Translations under genes and position numbers: made by a program | From: Apopatocola sp963618015 | GTDB lineage: Bacteria; Bacillota; Clostridia; Oscillospirales; Oscillospiraceae | DNA length: 43,787 nt | Direction of reading: 5' to 3' | Assembly (NCBI GenBank): GCA_963618015.1 | Contig: CAVEQS010000022.1 | Coordinates: 1 to 43,787, forward strand | Notes under the pieces: generated by a model | Told to the model about the DNA's origin: nothing | The model's database searches: none | What the model saw: only the letters and a program-made list of their open reading frames with translations | Shown here: piece after piece, positions 7,114 through 13,197 of the stretch | Position numbering within the stretch: the stretch's first letter is position 1 | Layout: each line of letters starts with the position of its first letter

Positions 7114-8142
7114 GTGGTTTTTCTGAAAAACAAGCGGCTCGGGCGGCAGACGGTCGCCTTTACGAACCCTCCCTCCATTGCGGCGGGCAACTGCGTTGTC
7201 GGGCAGAAGGAGGGCGAAGGCCCTCTGCGGAAATGGTTCGATTATATCAGCGACGATTCCTATTTCGGCCAGTCAAGCTGGGAGAAGGCGGAGAGCGTGA
7301 TGCTCTCCAAGTGCTTCGCGCTCTGCTGCGACAAGGCAAAAATTCCGCCCTCGGACATTCAGTATCTGTTTGCGGGCGACCTGCTCAACCAGTGCGCCGG
7401 GTCAACGTTTGCCGCGCGCGATCTCCCCATCCCCTATTTCGGCGTTTACGGCGCGTGCTCCACGATGGCGGAGAGTTTGTCGCTCGCCGCGATGACGATC
7501 GACGGCGGCTACGCCGACACCGTGTGCGCCATGACGAGCTCGCACTTCTGCTCGGCGGAGCGGCAGTTTCGTCTCCCGCTCGAATACGGCGGGCAGCGCA
7601 CGCCGACCGCACAGTGGACCGTGACCGGCGCGGGCGCGCTGCTGCTCACGAGTGAGGGGGCTGGCCCCTATGTGACGCACATGACGACCGGACGCATCCG
7701 CGACGCGGGCGTGACAGACGCGAACAACATGGGCGCGGCGATGGCTCCGGCAGCGTATGAAACGCTCAAAGCACACTTTGCCGACACCGGGCGCACCCCG
7801 GCGGATTATGCCGCGATCATCACCGGTGATCTCGGGAAAATCGGCCACGAAATTTTGACCGATCTCTTTCTCCGGGACGGCATCGATCTCGGCGTATGCT
7901 CCACAGACTGCGGCATGCTGATCTTCAACCCGGAGACGCAGGACGTACACGCCGGCGGCAGCGGCTGCGGGTGCAGCGCGTCAGTGCTCTGCGGGCACAT
8001 TCTCCAGCGCATGACCTGCGGCGACTGGCCGCGCGTACTCTTTGCCGCGACGGGCGCGCTCATGTCGCCGACAACATCGCAGCAGGGCGAGAGCATTCCC
8101 GGCATCTGCCATGCCGTGGTGCTGGACGTAAATCGGGGGTAA
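7114..8142 (+). CDS. spoVAD: Stage V sporulation protein AD
   Basis: A 342-residue thiolase-fold protein matching SpoVAD along its length, with AGDLLNQC near residue 90, GACSTMAESL, TSSHFCSAERQFRLPLEYGGQR and GSGCGCSASVLCGHI. SpoVAD binds dipicolinic acid and works with SpoVAC and SpoVAE to move Ca-dipicolinate into the forespore and out during germination. GTG at 7114 is the start; the purine-rich AAAGGGAAAG ahead is a moderate ribosome site. It is followed after six bases by spoVAE. spoVAC, normally directly upstream, is not in the window. Confidence 0.93.
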   Translation: MVFLKNKRLGRQTVAFTNPPSIAAGNCVVGQKEGEGPLRKWFDYISDDSYFGQSSWEKAESVMLSKCFALCCDKAKIPPSDIQYLFAGDLLNQCAGSTFAARDLPIPYFGVYGACSTMAESLSLAAMTIDGGYADTVCAMTSSHFCSAERQFRLPLEYGGQRTPTAQWTVTGAGALLLTSEGAGPYVTHMTTGRIRDAGVTDANNMGAAMAPAAYETLKAHFADTGRTPADYAAIITGDLGKIGHEILTDLFLRDGIDLGVCSTDCGMLIFNPETQDVHAGGSGCGCSASVLCGHILQRMTCGDWPRVLFAATGALMSPTTSQQGESIPGICHAVVLDVNRG

Positions 8143-8148
8143 GGAACT

Positions 8149-8511
8149 ATGTGGACAGACTATCTCAAGGCGTTTCTCGTCGGCGGGGCGCTGTGCGCTC
8201 TCGGCCAGGTGCTCATTGACCGGACAAAGCTCACCCCGGCGCGTATCCTCACATGCTATGTTGTGCTCGGCGTTGTGCTGCACGCCGCCGGCGTATACGC
8301 GCCGCTCATCGAATGGGCAGGCGCGGGCGCGAGCGTGCCGCTCACGGGCTTTGGCAGTACGCTCGCGAAGGGCGTGGAAAAGGCCGTGGCGGAGAAATGC
8401 TTTCTCGGCGCCTTCACCGGCGGGCTGACGGCCTCCGCGGGCGGCATCGCCGCGGCGATATTCTTCGGCTATCTCGCTGCCGTGATCTTCAAGCCCCGCG
8501 AGAAGAAATAA
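8149..8511 (+). CDS. spoVAE: Stage V sporulation protein AE
   Basis: A 120-residue membrane protein with roughly four hydrophobic segments, starting with YLKAFLVGGALCALGQ and containing LTPARILTCYVVLGV and FTGGLTASAGGIAAAI, typical of SpoVAE. It belongs to the dipicolinate channel complex in the inner forespore membrane. ATG 8149 lies behind TAAGGAAC overlapping the spoVAD stop. Its stop is one base from the stop of the convergent gene and no terminator hairpin is visible, so the transcripts may overlap. Confidence 0.92.
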   Translation: MWTDYLKAFLVGGALCALGQVLIDRTKLTPARILTCYVVLGVVLHAAGVYAPLIEWAGAGASVPLTGFGSTLAKGVEKAVAEKCFLGAFTGGLTASAGGIAAAIFFGYLAAVIFKPREKK

Positions 8512-8512
8512 C

Positions 8513-9493
8513 TCACCAATACCGCCGCTTTCCGCACAAAACAGTGGTGAGCAGCGTTACCATCACGCCGCAGCCGCGGCGGTAAAAGGCAAGCGTTTTG
8601 TCCTCCGGCAGCGCCTCCTGCGCCGTTTCGAGCAACAGCACTGTGCTGCCGGACAGCTCCGCGCCCTCCGTCTCGATCTTGCCGTCCTCGCAAACCGTGA
8701 CCGGCAATGCCTCCGCGGCGCTCGCGTACCCGGACGGCGGGCGCGATTCCTGCAAATAGTACGTCCCGGCGGCAAGGCCGCCAATACGCACGAGCCCGTT
8801 TTCCCCGGTACGCAGGATATAGGTATGGCGCGAATGGGCGCAGTTGAGCGCACACGCGAGATACGTATCCCCATTTTCCCGAAACGCCACCGGCTCGCGC
8901 TCCGCGGCGTCGTAGTAGAGCCGGAAGCAGGCAGACGGCAGCGGATGATCCGCCACGCGCGCATCGGCAAAGCGCACGCCGCGGAAAACGGAAAAGCCGT
9001 AGGAAGTGACCGTCGCCGCGGCGCTCATCACAGTCTCGCCGCTCTCGCTCTCCGCCGTGAGGGACACGGCATTTCCCTCCGTGCCGGTGACGCACATATC
9101 GCCCAGCCGCGCCGTCCACTCCACCGTCAGGCATACGCTCTCCCGCGCGGAAAAGTGCGCCGAGAGGTGGAGCGTGAAAGCGCTCTCCGGCGAGCGCGCG
9201 CCGGTGACAAGCGTGTAGTATGAGGCGTTGACGCTCTCGCCGTCGGCGAGGACTGCCGTGAGCGAGAGAAACTCTATACCGGGAGAAAATACGCTGCGCA
9301 CCGTCCAGCTCTCGCCGGGACGCAGCATGAGCGAGGTGCAAAAAAGCAGCTCTTCCCCCGGCATGGCGCTGCGTGAGACTGCCCATTCCCCGGTGCGCGT
9401 CTGCACGGCGGCAGTCTCGTCCGCGGCCAGAGCGCGCAGCGGCAGCAGCACGGCAAGCAGACATACGGCAAAACAGGCGATCCGGCGCTTCAT
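8513..9493 (-). CDS. Secreted SpaA/prealbumin-fold protein
   Basis: A 326-residue exported protein. Signal peptide is at residues 1-23 (MKRRIACFAVCLLAVLLPLR, ALA cleavage). Residues 30-160 look like an all-beta domain. Residues 165-285 form a SpaA/Cna-B-like fold with the diagnostic GGLAAGTYYLQES and PPSGYASA. The C-terminus has LPEDK (295-299), a hydrophobic stretch (about 307-320) and GKRRYW, which resembles a sortase signal with the LPxTG motif decayed. No sortase or pilin gene is nearby. ATG 9493 has AAGGAGGGGA ahead; longer forms lack a ribosome site. It could be a single-gene adhesin or wall-stalk protein held by the C-terminal helix. Confidence 0.6.
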   Translation of the reverse strand: MKRRIACFAVCLLAVLLPLRALAADETAAVQTRTGEWAVSRSAMPGEELLFCTSLMLRPGESWTVRSVFSPGIEFLSLTAVLADGESVNASYYTLVTGARSPESAFTLHLSAHFSARESVCLTVEWTARLGDMCVTGTEGNAVSLTAESESGETVMSAAATVTSYGFSVFRGVRFADARVADHPLPSACFRLYYDAAEREPVAFRENGDTYLACALNCAHSRHTYILRTGENGLVRIGGLAAGTYYLQESRPPSGYASAAEALPVTVCEDGKIETEGAELSGSTVLLLETAQEALPEDKTLAFYRRGCGVMVTLLTTVLCGKRRYW

Positions 9494-9591
9494 ACTCTCC
9501 CCTCCTTTTCCCACGGAAAACCGCGGGAAATGTTTTTTCACGCAAGAGCATAGCAGAGACGCCATGCAAAAGCCGTCGAACGGAGAGGGCA

Positions 9592-9621
9592 TTGCGCCGG
9601 GGCGGCGCGGTGTGGTATAGT
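9592..9621 (+). promoter_or_regulatory. Candidate promoter of ruvX
   Basis: -10 TATAGT (9616-9621), 18-base spacer, weak -35 TTGCGC (9592-9597), located 39 bases before the ATG. Confidence 0.45.
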
Positions 9622-9659
9622 AAGAGAAAAATGCAGGTTACATAATAGGAGGTCTTGCC

Positions 9660-10076
9660 ATGAAACGGATCATCGCGATCGACTACGGCGACGCCCGCAC
9701 CGGCGTTGCGGTGTCGGATCTCACCGGCACACTCGCAGGCGAAGCGCTCACCATTCAGGAGTGGAACGCCGAAAAGCTCGCACAGCGGCTCGCCTTTTTC
9801 GCCCGCGAGCGCGACGCCGAAAAGTTTGTGCTCGGTCTGCCGAAGAACATGGACGGCACGGAAGGCCCGCGCGCGGAAAAGGCGCGGCAGTTCAAAGTTC
9901 TGCTGGAGGAGGCCTCCGGCCTGCCGGTCACGCTCTGGGACGAGCGGCGCAGCACCATTGAAGCGCACGCCATCCTCCACGCCGCCGGAAAAAAGGAAAA
10001 AAAGCACCGCGCCAACGTGGACGCGGTAGCGGCAACGCTCCTGCTGGAAGGGTATCTGGCCAGTCCCAACCGATAA
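9660..10076 (+). CDS. ruvX: RuvX/YqgF RNase H-fold nuclease
   Basis: A 138-residue protein with the YqgF pattern: N-terminal IAIDYGDARTGVAVSD containing the catalytic Asp8, LGLPKNMDGTEG, LWDERRST and C-terminal ANVDAVAATLLLEGYL. The family is annotated as putative Holliday-junction resolvase and is linked in some bacteria to 16S rRNA 5'-end processing. ATG 9660 follows AGGAGG with good spacing. In many Firmicutes ruvX sits next to alaS; here it stands alone between a surface-protein gene and a flavoenzyme, with its own candidate promoter and terminator. Confidence 0.9.
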   Translation: MKRIIAIDYGDARTGVAVSDLTGTLAGEALTIQEWNAEKLAQRLAFFARERDAEKFVLGLPKNMDGTEGPRAEKARQFKVLLEEASGLPVTLWDERRSTIEAHAILHAAGKKEKKHRANVDAVAATLLLEGYLASPNR

Positions 10077-10087
10077 AATAACGAACA

Positions 10088-10116
10088 AAAACCCCGCAGC
10101 AGAAGCTGCGGGGTTT
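10088..10116. terminator. Bidirectional terminator between ruvX and the flavoenzyme gene
   Basis: Stem AAACCCCGCAGC/GCTGCGGGGTTT with loop AGAA. A-run before and T-run after make it usable from both strands of this convergent pair. Confidence 0.8.
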
Positions 10117-10125
10117 CACTATATA

Positions 10126-10145
10126 ATATATATATATATATATAT
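10126..10145. repeat. (AT)10 dinucleotide repeat
   Basis: Twenty bases of uninterrupted alternating AT directly against the stop codon of the flavoenzyme gene, in otherwise GC-rich DNA. Confidence 0.95.
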
Positions 10146-12146
10146 TCAGATATGGTTTGCCACTTCAAAGGCATCCCAGACGGCACTGTGGACGTTGTGG
10201 AACTGCTTGCAGTCGCCAATGGCGTAAATCTCGTCGCACTCCTGCATGGCGTTGTAGAGCTCCTGATCCGGCGTGAAGCCGACGGCGAGAATGACCGTGT
10301 CGGCGGGGATCGTCTCTTCCGCGCCGGTATCGAGATTGCGGATGACGAGGCCGTCCTCCGTTGTCTTCACGGCGGTGGTGCGGCAGCGGACATCCGTGCC
10401 GTAGAACGGGACGAGCCGCTCGAGCATTTCGCTGTTGGCCGAGCAGATGGGGGCGTTCACGGCGAGCAGCTTCGGCAGCGCCTCGACGATCGTGACCTTT
10501 TTCCCGAGATCCTTCGTGAGCCAGAGCGCCAGCTCGCAGCCGACCATGCCGCCGCCGATGACAACGGCGTGCTTGCCGACGTTTTCTCCGCTCTGGGCAA
10601 GCGCGTCCTTCGCGGTGATGACATGGCGGTCGTCGCCGAGCGAGAACGTCTTGGCCTTCGCGCCGGTGGCGACGATGAGCGTATCGAAGGAGAGCGTTTT
10701 CAGCTCCTCCGCCGTCAGACGGTGGTTGAAGTGGATCTCCACGCCGAGCTTTTCGAGCGTATGGGCATACCACGCAATGAGGGCGCGGTCATCGTCCTTG
10801 AAGGACGGGACGCCCGCCTCGTACAGCGCGCCGCCCAGACGGCCGGAAGCTTCGTAAATGACCGGCTCGTGGCCGCGGATGGCGAGCACGCGGGCCGTTT
10901 CGCACCCGGCGATGCCGCCGCCGACGATGACGACCTTTTTCTTCCGGAAAACGGGGTTATAGGCAAAGGCACGCTCGCGGGCGCACTGCGGGTTGACGGC
11001 GCAGTTGACCATTGAATACTTCTGGATGCGGCCCATGCAGCCCTCCTGACAGCCGATGCAGGGGCGGATATCGGCGGTCTTTCCGGCGCGGAGCTTGTTC
11101 ACATAGTCGGGATCGGCCAGCAGCGGACGGCCGAGAGAAACGATGTCGCACACGCCGGTCTTTACGGCTTCAACGGCCATATCGGGATCGTCCATACGTC
11201 CGGCGCAGAGCACCGGCACATCCACGACCTCCTTCACCGCCTTCGCATACTTGCGGTAAAGGCCCTTTTCCTGATACATGGGCGGATGGCTCCACCACCA
11301 GGAATCGTAGGAGCCGACGTCCACATCGAGCGCGTCATAGCCGTAGGAGACGAGCAGCTTCGCCGCTTCGAGTCCTTCCTCCATGTCGCGTCCCTTTTCC
11401 ACAAACTCCTCGCCCGGCAGCGCACCCTCGCGCCAGTCCTTGATCATGCTCTTCGGGGAGAAGCGCAGCGCCACAGGAAAATCCGCGCCGCAGGTCTTTT
11501 TGATCTCTTCAACGATCTCGCGGGCGAAGCGCAGCCGGTTTTCGAGACAGCCGCCGTACTCGTCCGTGCGGTGGTTGAAGAAGCTGATGGCGAACTGGTC
11601 AATGAGATAGCCCTCATGCACGGCATGGATCTCCACGCCGTCAAACCCGGCGCGCTTGGCGTTATAGGCACCCTTGCCGAAGCTCTCCACGATGGCGTGG
11701 ATCTCGTCCACGCTCAGAGGCCGGCAGGTCTTGTCCAGCCAGCGGTGCGGGATGGCCGAGGGGGCGACCGGCGGAAACTCGCCGAGATTCGTCGGGATCG
11801 TGACGCGGCCGAAGCCGCCGGACATCTGCAAAAAGATCTTGCTGCCGTAGGCGTGGACACGCTCGGTCATCTCCCGGCCGGTACGCACGAAATGCACGGG
11901 GTTGTACGTGCTGTTCGGGCAGTTGGGCATGGACTGCATCTCCACCGTGCAGTCGGAGAACGTGACGCCCGTGATGATGAGCGCCGTGCCGCCCTTGGCG
12001 CGCTCGGTATAGTAGTCGATGCCGCGCTGGTTAAAGCCGCCCTGCGCGTCTGCCAGACCCAGCGGGCCCATAGGCGCCATGGCGAATCGGTTCTTCAGCT
12101 GAACCTTGCCGATGTTTGTCGTTGTGAAAAGCTCCGGGTATTTCAT
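10146..12146 (-). CDS. NADH:flavin oxidoreductase / enoate reductase (old yellow enzyme-FeS-FAD type)
   Basis: A 666-residue two-part redox enzyme. Residues 1-345 are an FMN TIM barrel (FAMAPMGPLG near the start, IHAVHEGYLIDQF and NHRTDEYGG at the active site). A linker carries CIGCQEGC...C with spacing CX2CX3CX11C for one [4Fe-4S]. The C-terminal half has FAD/NAD folds (VVIVGGGIAGCE and VVIGGGMVGCE). This is the layout of 2,4-dienoyl-CoA reductase, clostridial enoate reductases such as the cinnamate reductase FldZ, and BaiCD/BaiH of bile-acid metabolism. It likely reduces an activated C=C bond with NADH; the exact substrate is open. ATG 12146 has AGGAGG five bases upstream. The promoter overlaps a perfect palindrome, and a TetR gene is divergent. 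Confidence 0.88.
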   Translation of the reverse strand: MKYPELFTTTNIGKVQLKNRFAMAPMGPLGLADAQGGFNQRGIDYYTERAKGGTALIITGVTFSDCTVEMQSMPNCPNSTYNPVHFVRTGREMTERVHAYGSKIFLQMSGGFGRVTIPTNLGEFPPVAPSAIPHRWLDKTCRPLSVDEIHAIVESFGKGAYNAKRAGFDGVEIHAVHEGYLIDQFAISFFNHRTDEYGGCLENRLRFAREIVEEIKKTCGADFPVALRFSPKSMIKDWREGALPGEEFVEKGRDMEEGLEAAKLLVSYGYDALDVDVGSYDSWWWSHPPMYQEKGLYRKYAKAVKEVVDVPVLCAGRMDDPDMAVEAVKTGVCDIVSLGRPLLADPDYVNKLRAGKTADIRPCIGCQEGCMGRIQKYSMVNCAVNPQCARERAFAYNPVFRKKKVVIVGGGIAGCETARVLAIRGHEPVIYEASGRLGGALYEAGVPSFKDDDRALIAWYAHTLEKLGVEIHFNHRLTAEELKTLSFDTLIVATGAKAKTFSLGDDRHVITAKDALAQSGENVGKHAVVIGGGMVGCELALWLTKDLGKKVTIVEALPKLLAVNAPICSANSEMLERLVPFYGTDVRCRTTAVKTTEDGLVIRNLDTGAEETIPADTVILAVGFTPDQELYNAMQECDEIYAIGDCKQFHNVHSAVWDAFEVANHI

Positions 12147-12180
12147 AGCGGCCTCCTGATATACAGATTTAATACGCATC

Positions 12181-12204
12181 AAAAAGTGAACATGTTCACT
12201 TTTT
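12181..12204. promoter_or_regulatory. Perfect 24-bp palindromic operator
   Basis: AAAAAGTGAACA followed by its exact reverse complement. It lies five bases beyond the -10 of the flavoenzyme promoter, over the expected transcription start, and between that gene and a divergent TetR gene. Most likely the TetR binding site, acting as a road-block or promoter-clearance operator. Confidence 0.8.
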
Positions 12205-12208
12205 ACAT

Positions 12209-12237
12209 ACTATAGGACGGCCGGGCGGCGCTGTCAA
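12209..12237 (-). promoter_or_regulatory. Sigma-A promoter of the flavoenzyme
   Basis: Minus strand TTGACA (12232-12237), 17 bases, TATAGT (12209-12214): nearly consensus, so expression should be high when repression is lifted. Confidence 0.8.
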
Positions 12238-12254
12238 TAAAAAAAACGAAAGTG

Positions 12255-12284
12255 TTTGCACGATTCGGAAAAATGCCCTATAAT
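12255..12284 (+). promoter_or_regulatory. Promoter of the TetR gene
   Basis: -35 TTTGCA (12255-12260), 18 bases, -10 TATAAT (12279-12284); about 50 bases from the palindrome, so autoregulation would be weaker than control of the divergent gene. Confidence 0.6.
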
Positions 12285-12317
12285 ACCCATAGAAATTTTT
12301 GCAAAACGGAGAAACCT

Positions 12318-12890
12318 ATGGACGAGAAAACCCAGGGCAAAAAATCCGACCGCACCCGGCAGCGCCTGTCTGCGGCGGCCATCGCCGCAATGACGGAGCG
12401 GGGCTATCAGGGCGTCACGATCCGGGACATATGTGAGCGAGCAGGCATGTCCATCGGGTCATTTTACCGGTATTTCGATACGAAGTCGGACGTGCTGCGT
12501 GAAATGTACGAAACCGGCGACGAGCTCATGCAGCACGAGGACGCCGCGCTGCAAAGCCGCCCGTGGCGCGAGCGAATCGCGGCGTTTATCGCAAAGTATG
12601 CCCGGCTGAACGTCGATACGGGGCTTGACGCTATGCGCGTGCTCTACAACCCGGAGAACACCTGGTTCACACGCACCCGTCCGATGCAGCAGAAGCTTGA
12701 GGAACTTCTCACCGGGGCGCAGAGCGCGGGCGAGCTCTCCGCGGAACACTCTGCCGCAGAGCTCACGGAGCTTTTGTTCGTGTGCATGCGCGGCATCTGC
12801 TACGACTGGTGCATCTCCAACGGAAACTACGATCTCGAAAAACGCATGTCCTATCAGATGGCTCTGCTTATGAACGCCTTCTGGCTGTAA
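12318..12890 (+). CDS. TetR/AcrR family transcriptional regulator
   Basis: A 190-residue protein with an N-terminal TetR helix-turn-helix (about residues 14-58: AAIAAMTERGYQGVTIRDIC, ERAGMSIGSFYRYFDTKSD) and a helical ligand-binding C-terminal region. TetR proteins repress by binding palindromes and release on ligand binding. Adjacent to the palindrome at 12181-12204 and divergent from the flavoenzyme, it probably represses that gene and senses its substrate or a related toxic compound. ATG 12318 has CGGAGAAA ahead and lies downstream of the promoter; the longer in-frame start at 12252 would precede the promoter. A strong terminator follows. Confidence 0.9.
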   Translation: MDEKTQGKKSDRTRQRLSAAAIAAMTERGYQGVTIRDICERAGMSIGSFYRYFDTKSDVLREMYETGDELMQHEDAALQSRPWRERIAAFIAKYARLNVDTGLDAMRVLYNPENTWFTRTRPMQQKLEELLTGAQSAGELSAEHSAAELTELLFVCMRGICYDWCISNGNYDLEKRMSYQMALLMNAFWL

Positions 12891-12918
12891 GCGGTCAATG
12901 TAATCTTTAAAAGCATCG

Positions 12919-12957
12919 GCGGCTCATCCCGAAACGCACGGGATGAGCCGCTTTTTC
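12919..12957 (+). terminator. Rho-independent terminator after tetR
   Basis: A perfect 13-bp stem GCGGCTCATCCCG/CGGGATGAGCCGC, loop AAACGCA, then TTTTTC. Confidence 0.9.
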
Positions 12958-13133
12958 TTGCACTCATACGCTATATGTTTCAAATTTGAACTACGCAGAA
13001 AGTTTCCGCAGGTTTGCTGCAAAAATAGGCCAATTTTTTCCTCGTATTTTTCGCAAAACTGGTCAACGAGGCGAAAATCCGAAAATTCTTTGTCATTTGT
13101 TCCAAAATTAAACCTTTTTGAGCGCTTTCCTTG
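12958..13133. promoter_or_regulatory. AT-rich regulatory region upstream of the glycyl radical enzyme
   Basis: No gene is seen. The stretch is much more AT-rich than its surroundings and holds several inverted repeats: TTCAAATTTGAA at 12979-12990 (perfect 12-bp palindrome), TTTGC-T-GCAAA near 13013-13023, TTTTCGC...GCGAAAA (arms 16 bases apart, about 13048-13077), and TGTTCCAAAA at 13098-13107, which recurs in reverse orientation upstream of pdxA. These are candidate sites for the PrpR-like regulator. Confidence 0.45.
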
Positions 13134-13162
13134 TTGCCATTTAAACCAGCGTTCCATATAAT
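13134..13162 (+). promoter_or_regulatory. Sigma-A promoter of the glycyl radical enzyme operon
   Basis: TTGCCA (13134-13139), 17 bases, TATAAT (13157-13162). A near-consensus sigma-A promoter rather than a sigma-54 promoter (no GG-N10-GC element in place), agreeing with a regulator that has lost its sigma-54 contact loop. Confidence 0.75.
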
Positions 13163-13197
13163 CAGAGGCAGAACGATTTAGAAAGGTGGGATACAGG

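Noticed and set aside
5547..7190. 547-codon minus-strand frame opposite the right-hand lipoprotein
   Set aside because: Shadow; it also runs over a terminator and the consensus promoter.
8469..10088. 539-codon minus-strand frame across the SpaA gene and ruvX
   Set aside because: Different frame from the SpaA protein, Arg/Ala-rich translation and no start signals.
13098..13162. Sigma-54 promoter for the radical enzyme operon
   Set aside because: No GG-N10-GC element was found at a useful distance, a good sigma-A promoter exists and the regulator lacks GAFTGA.
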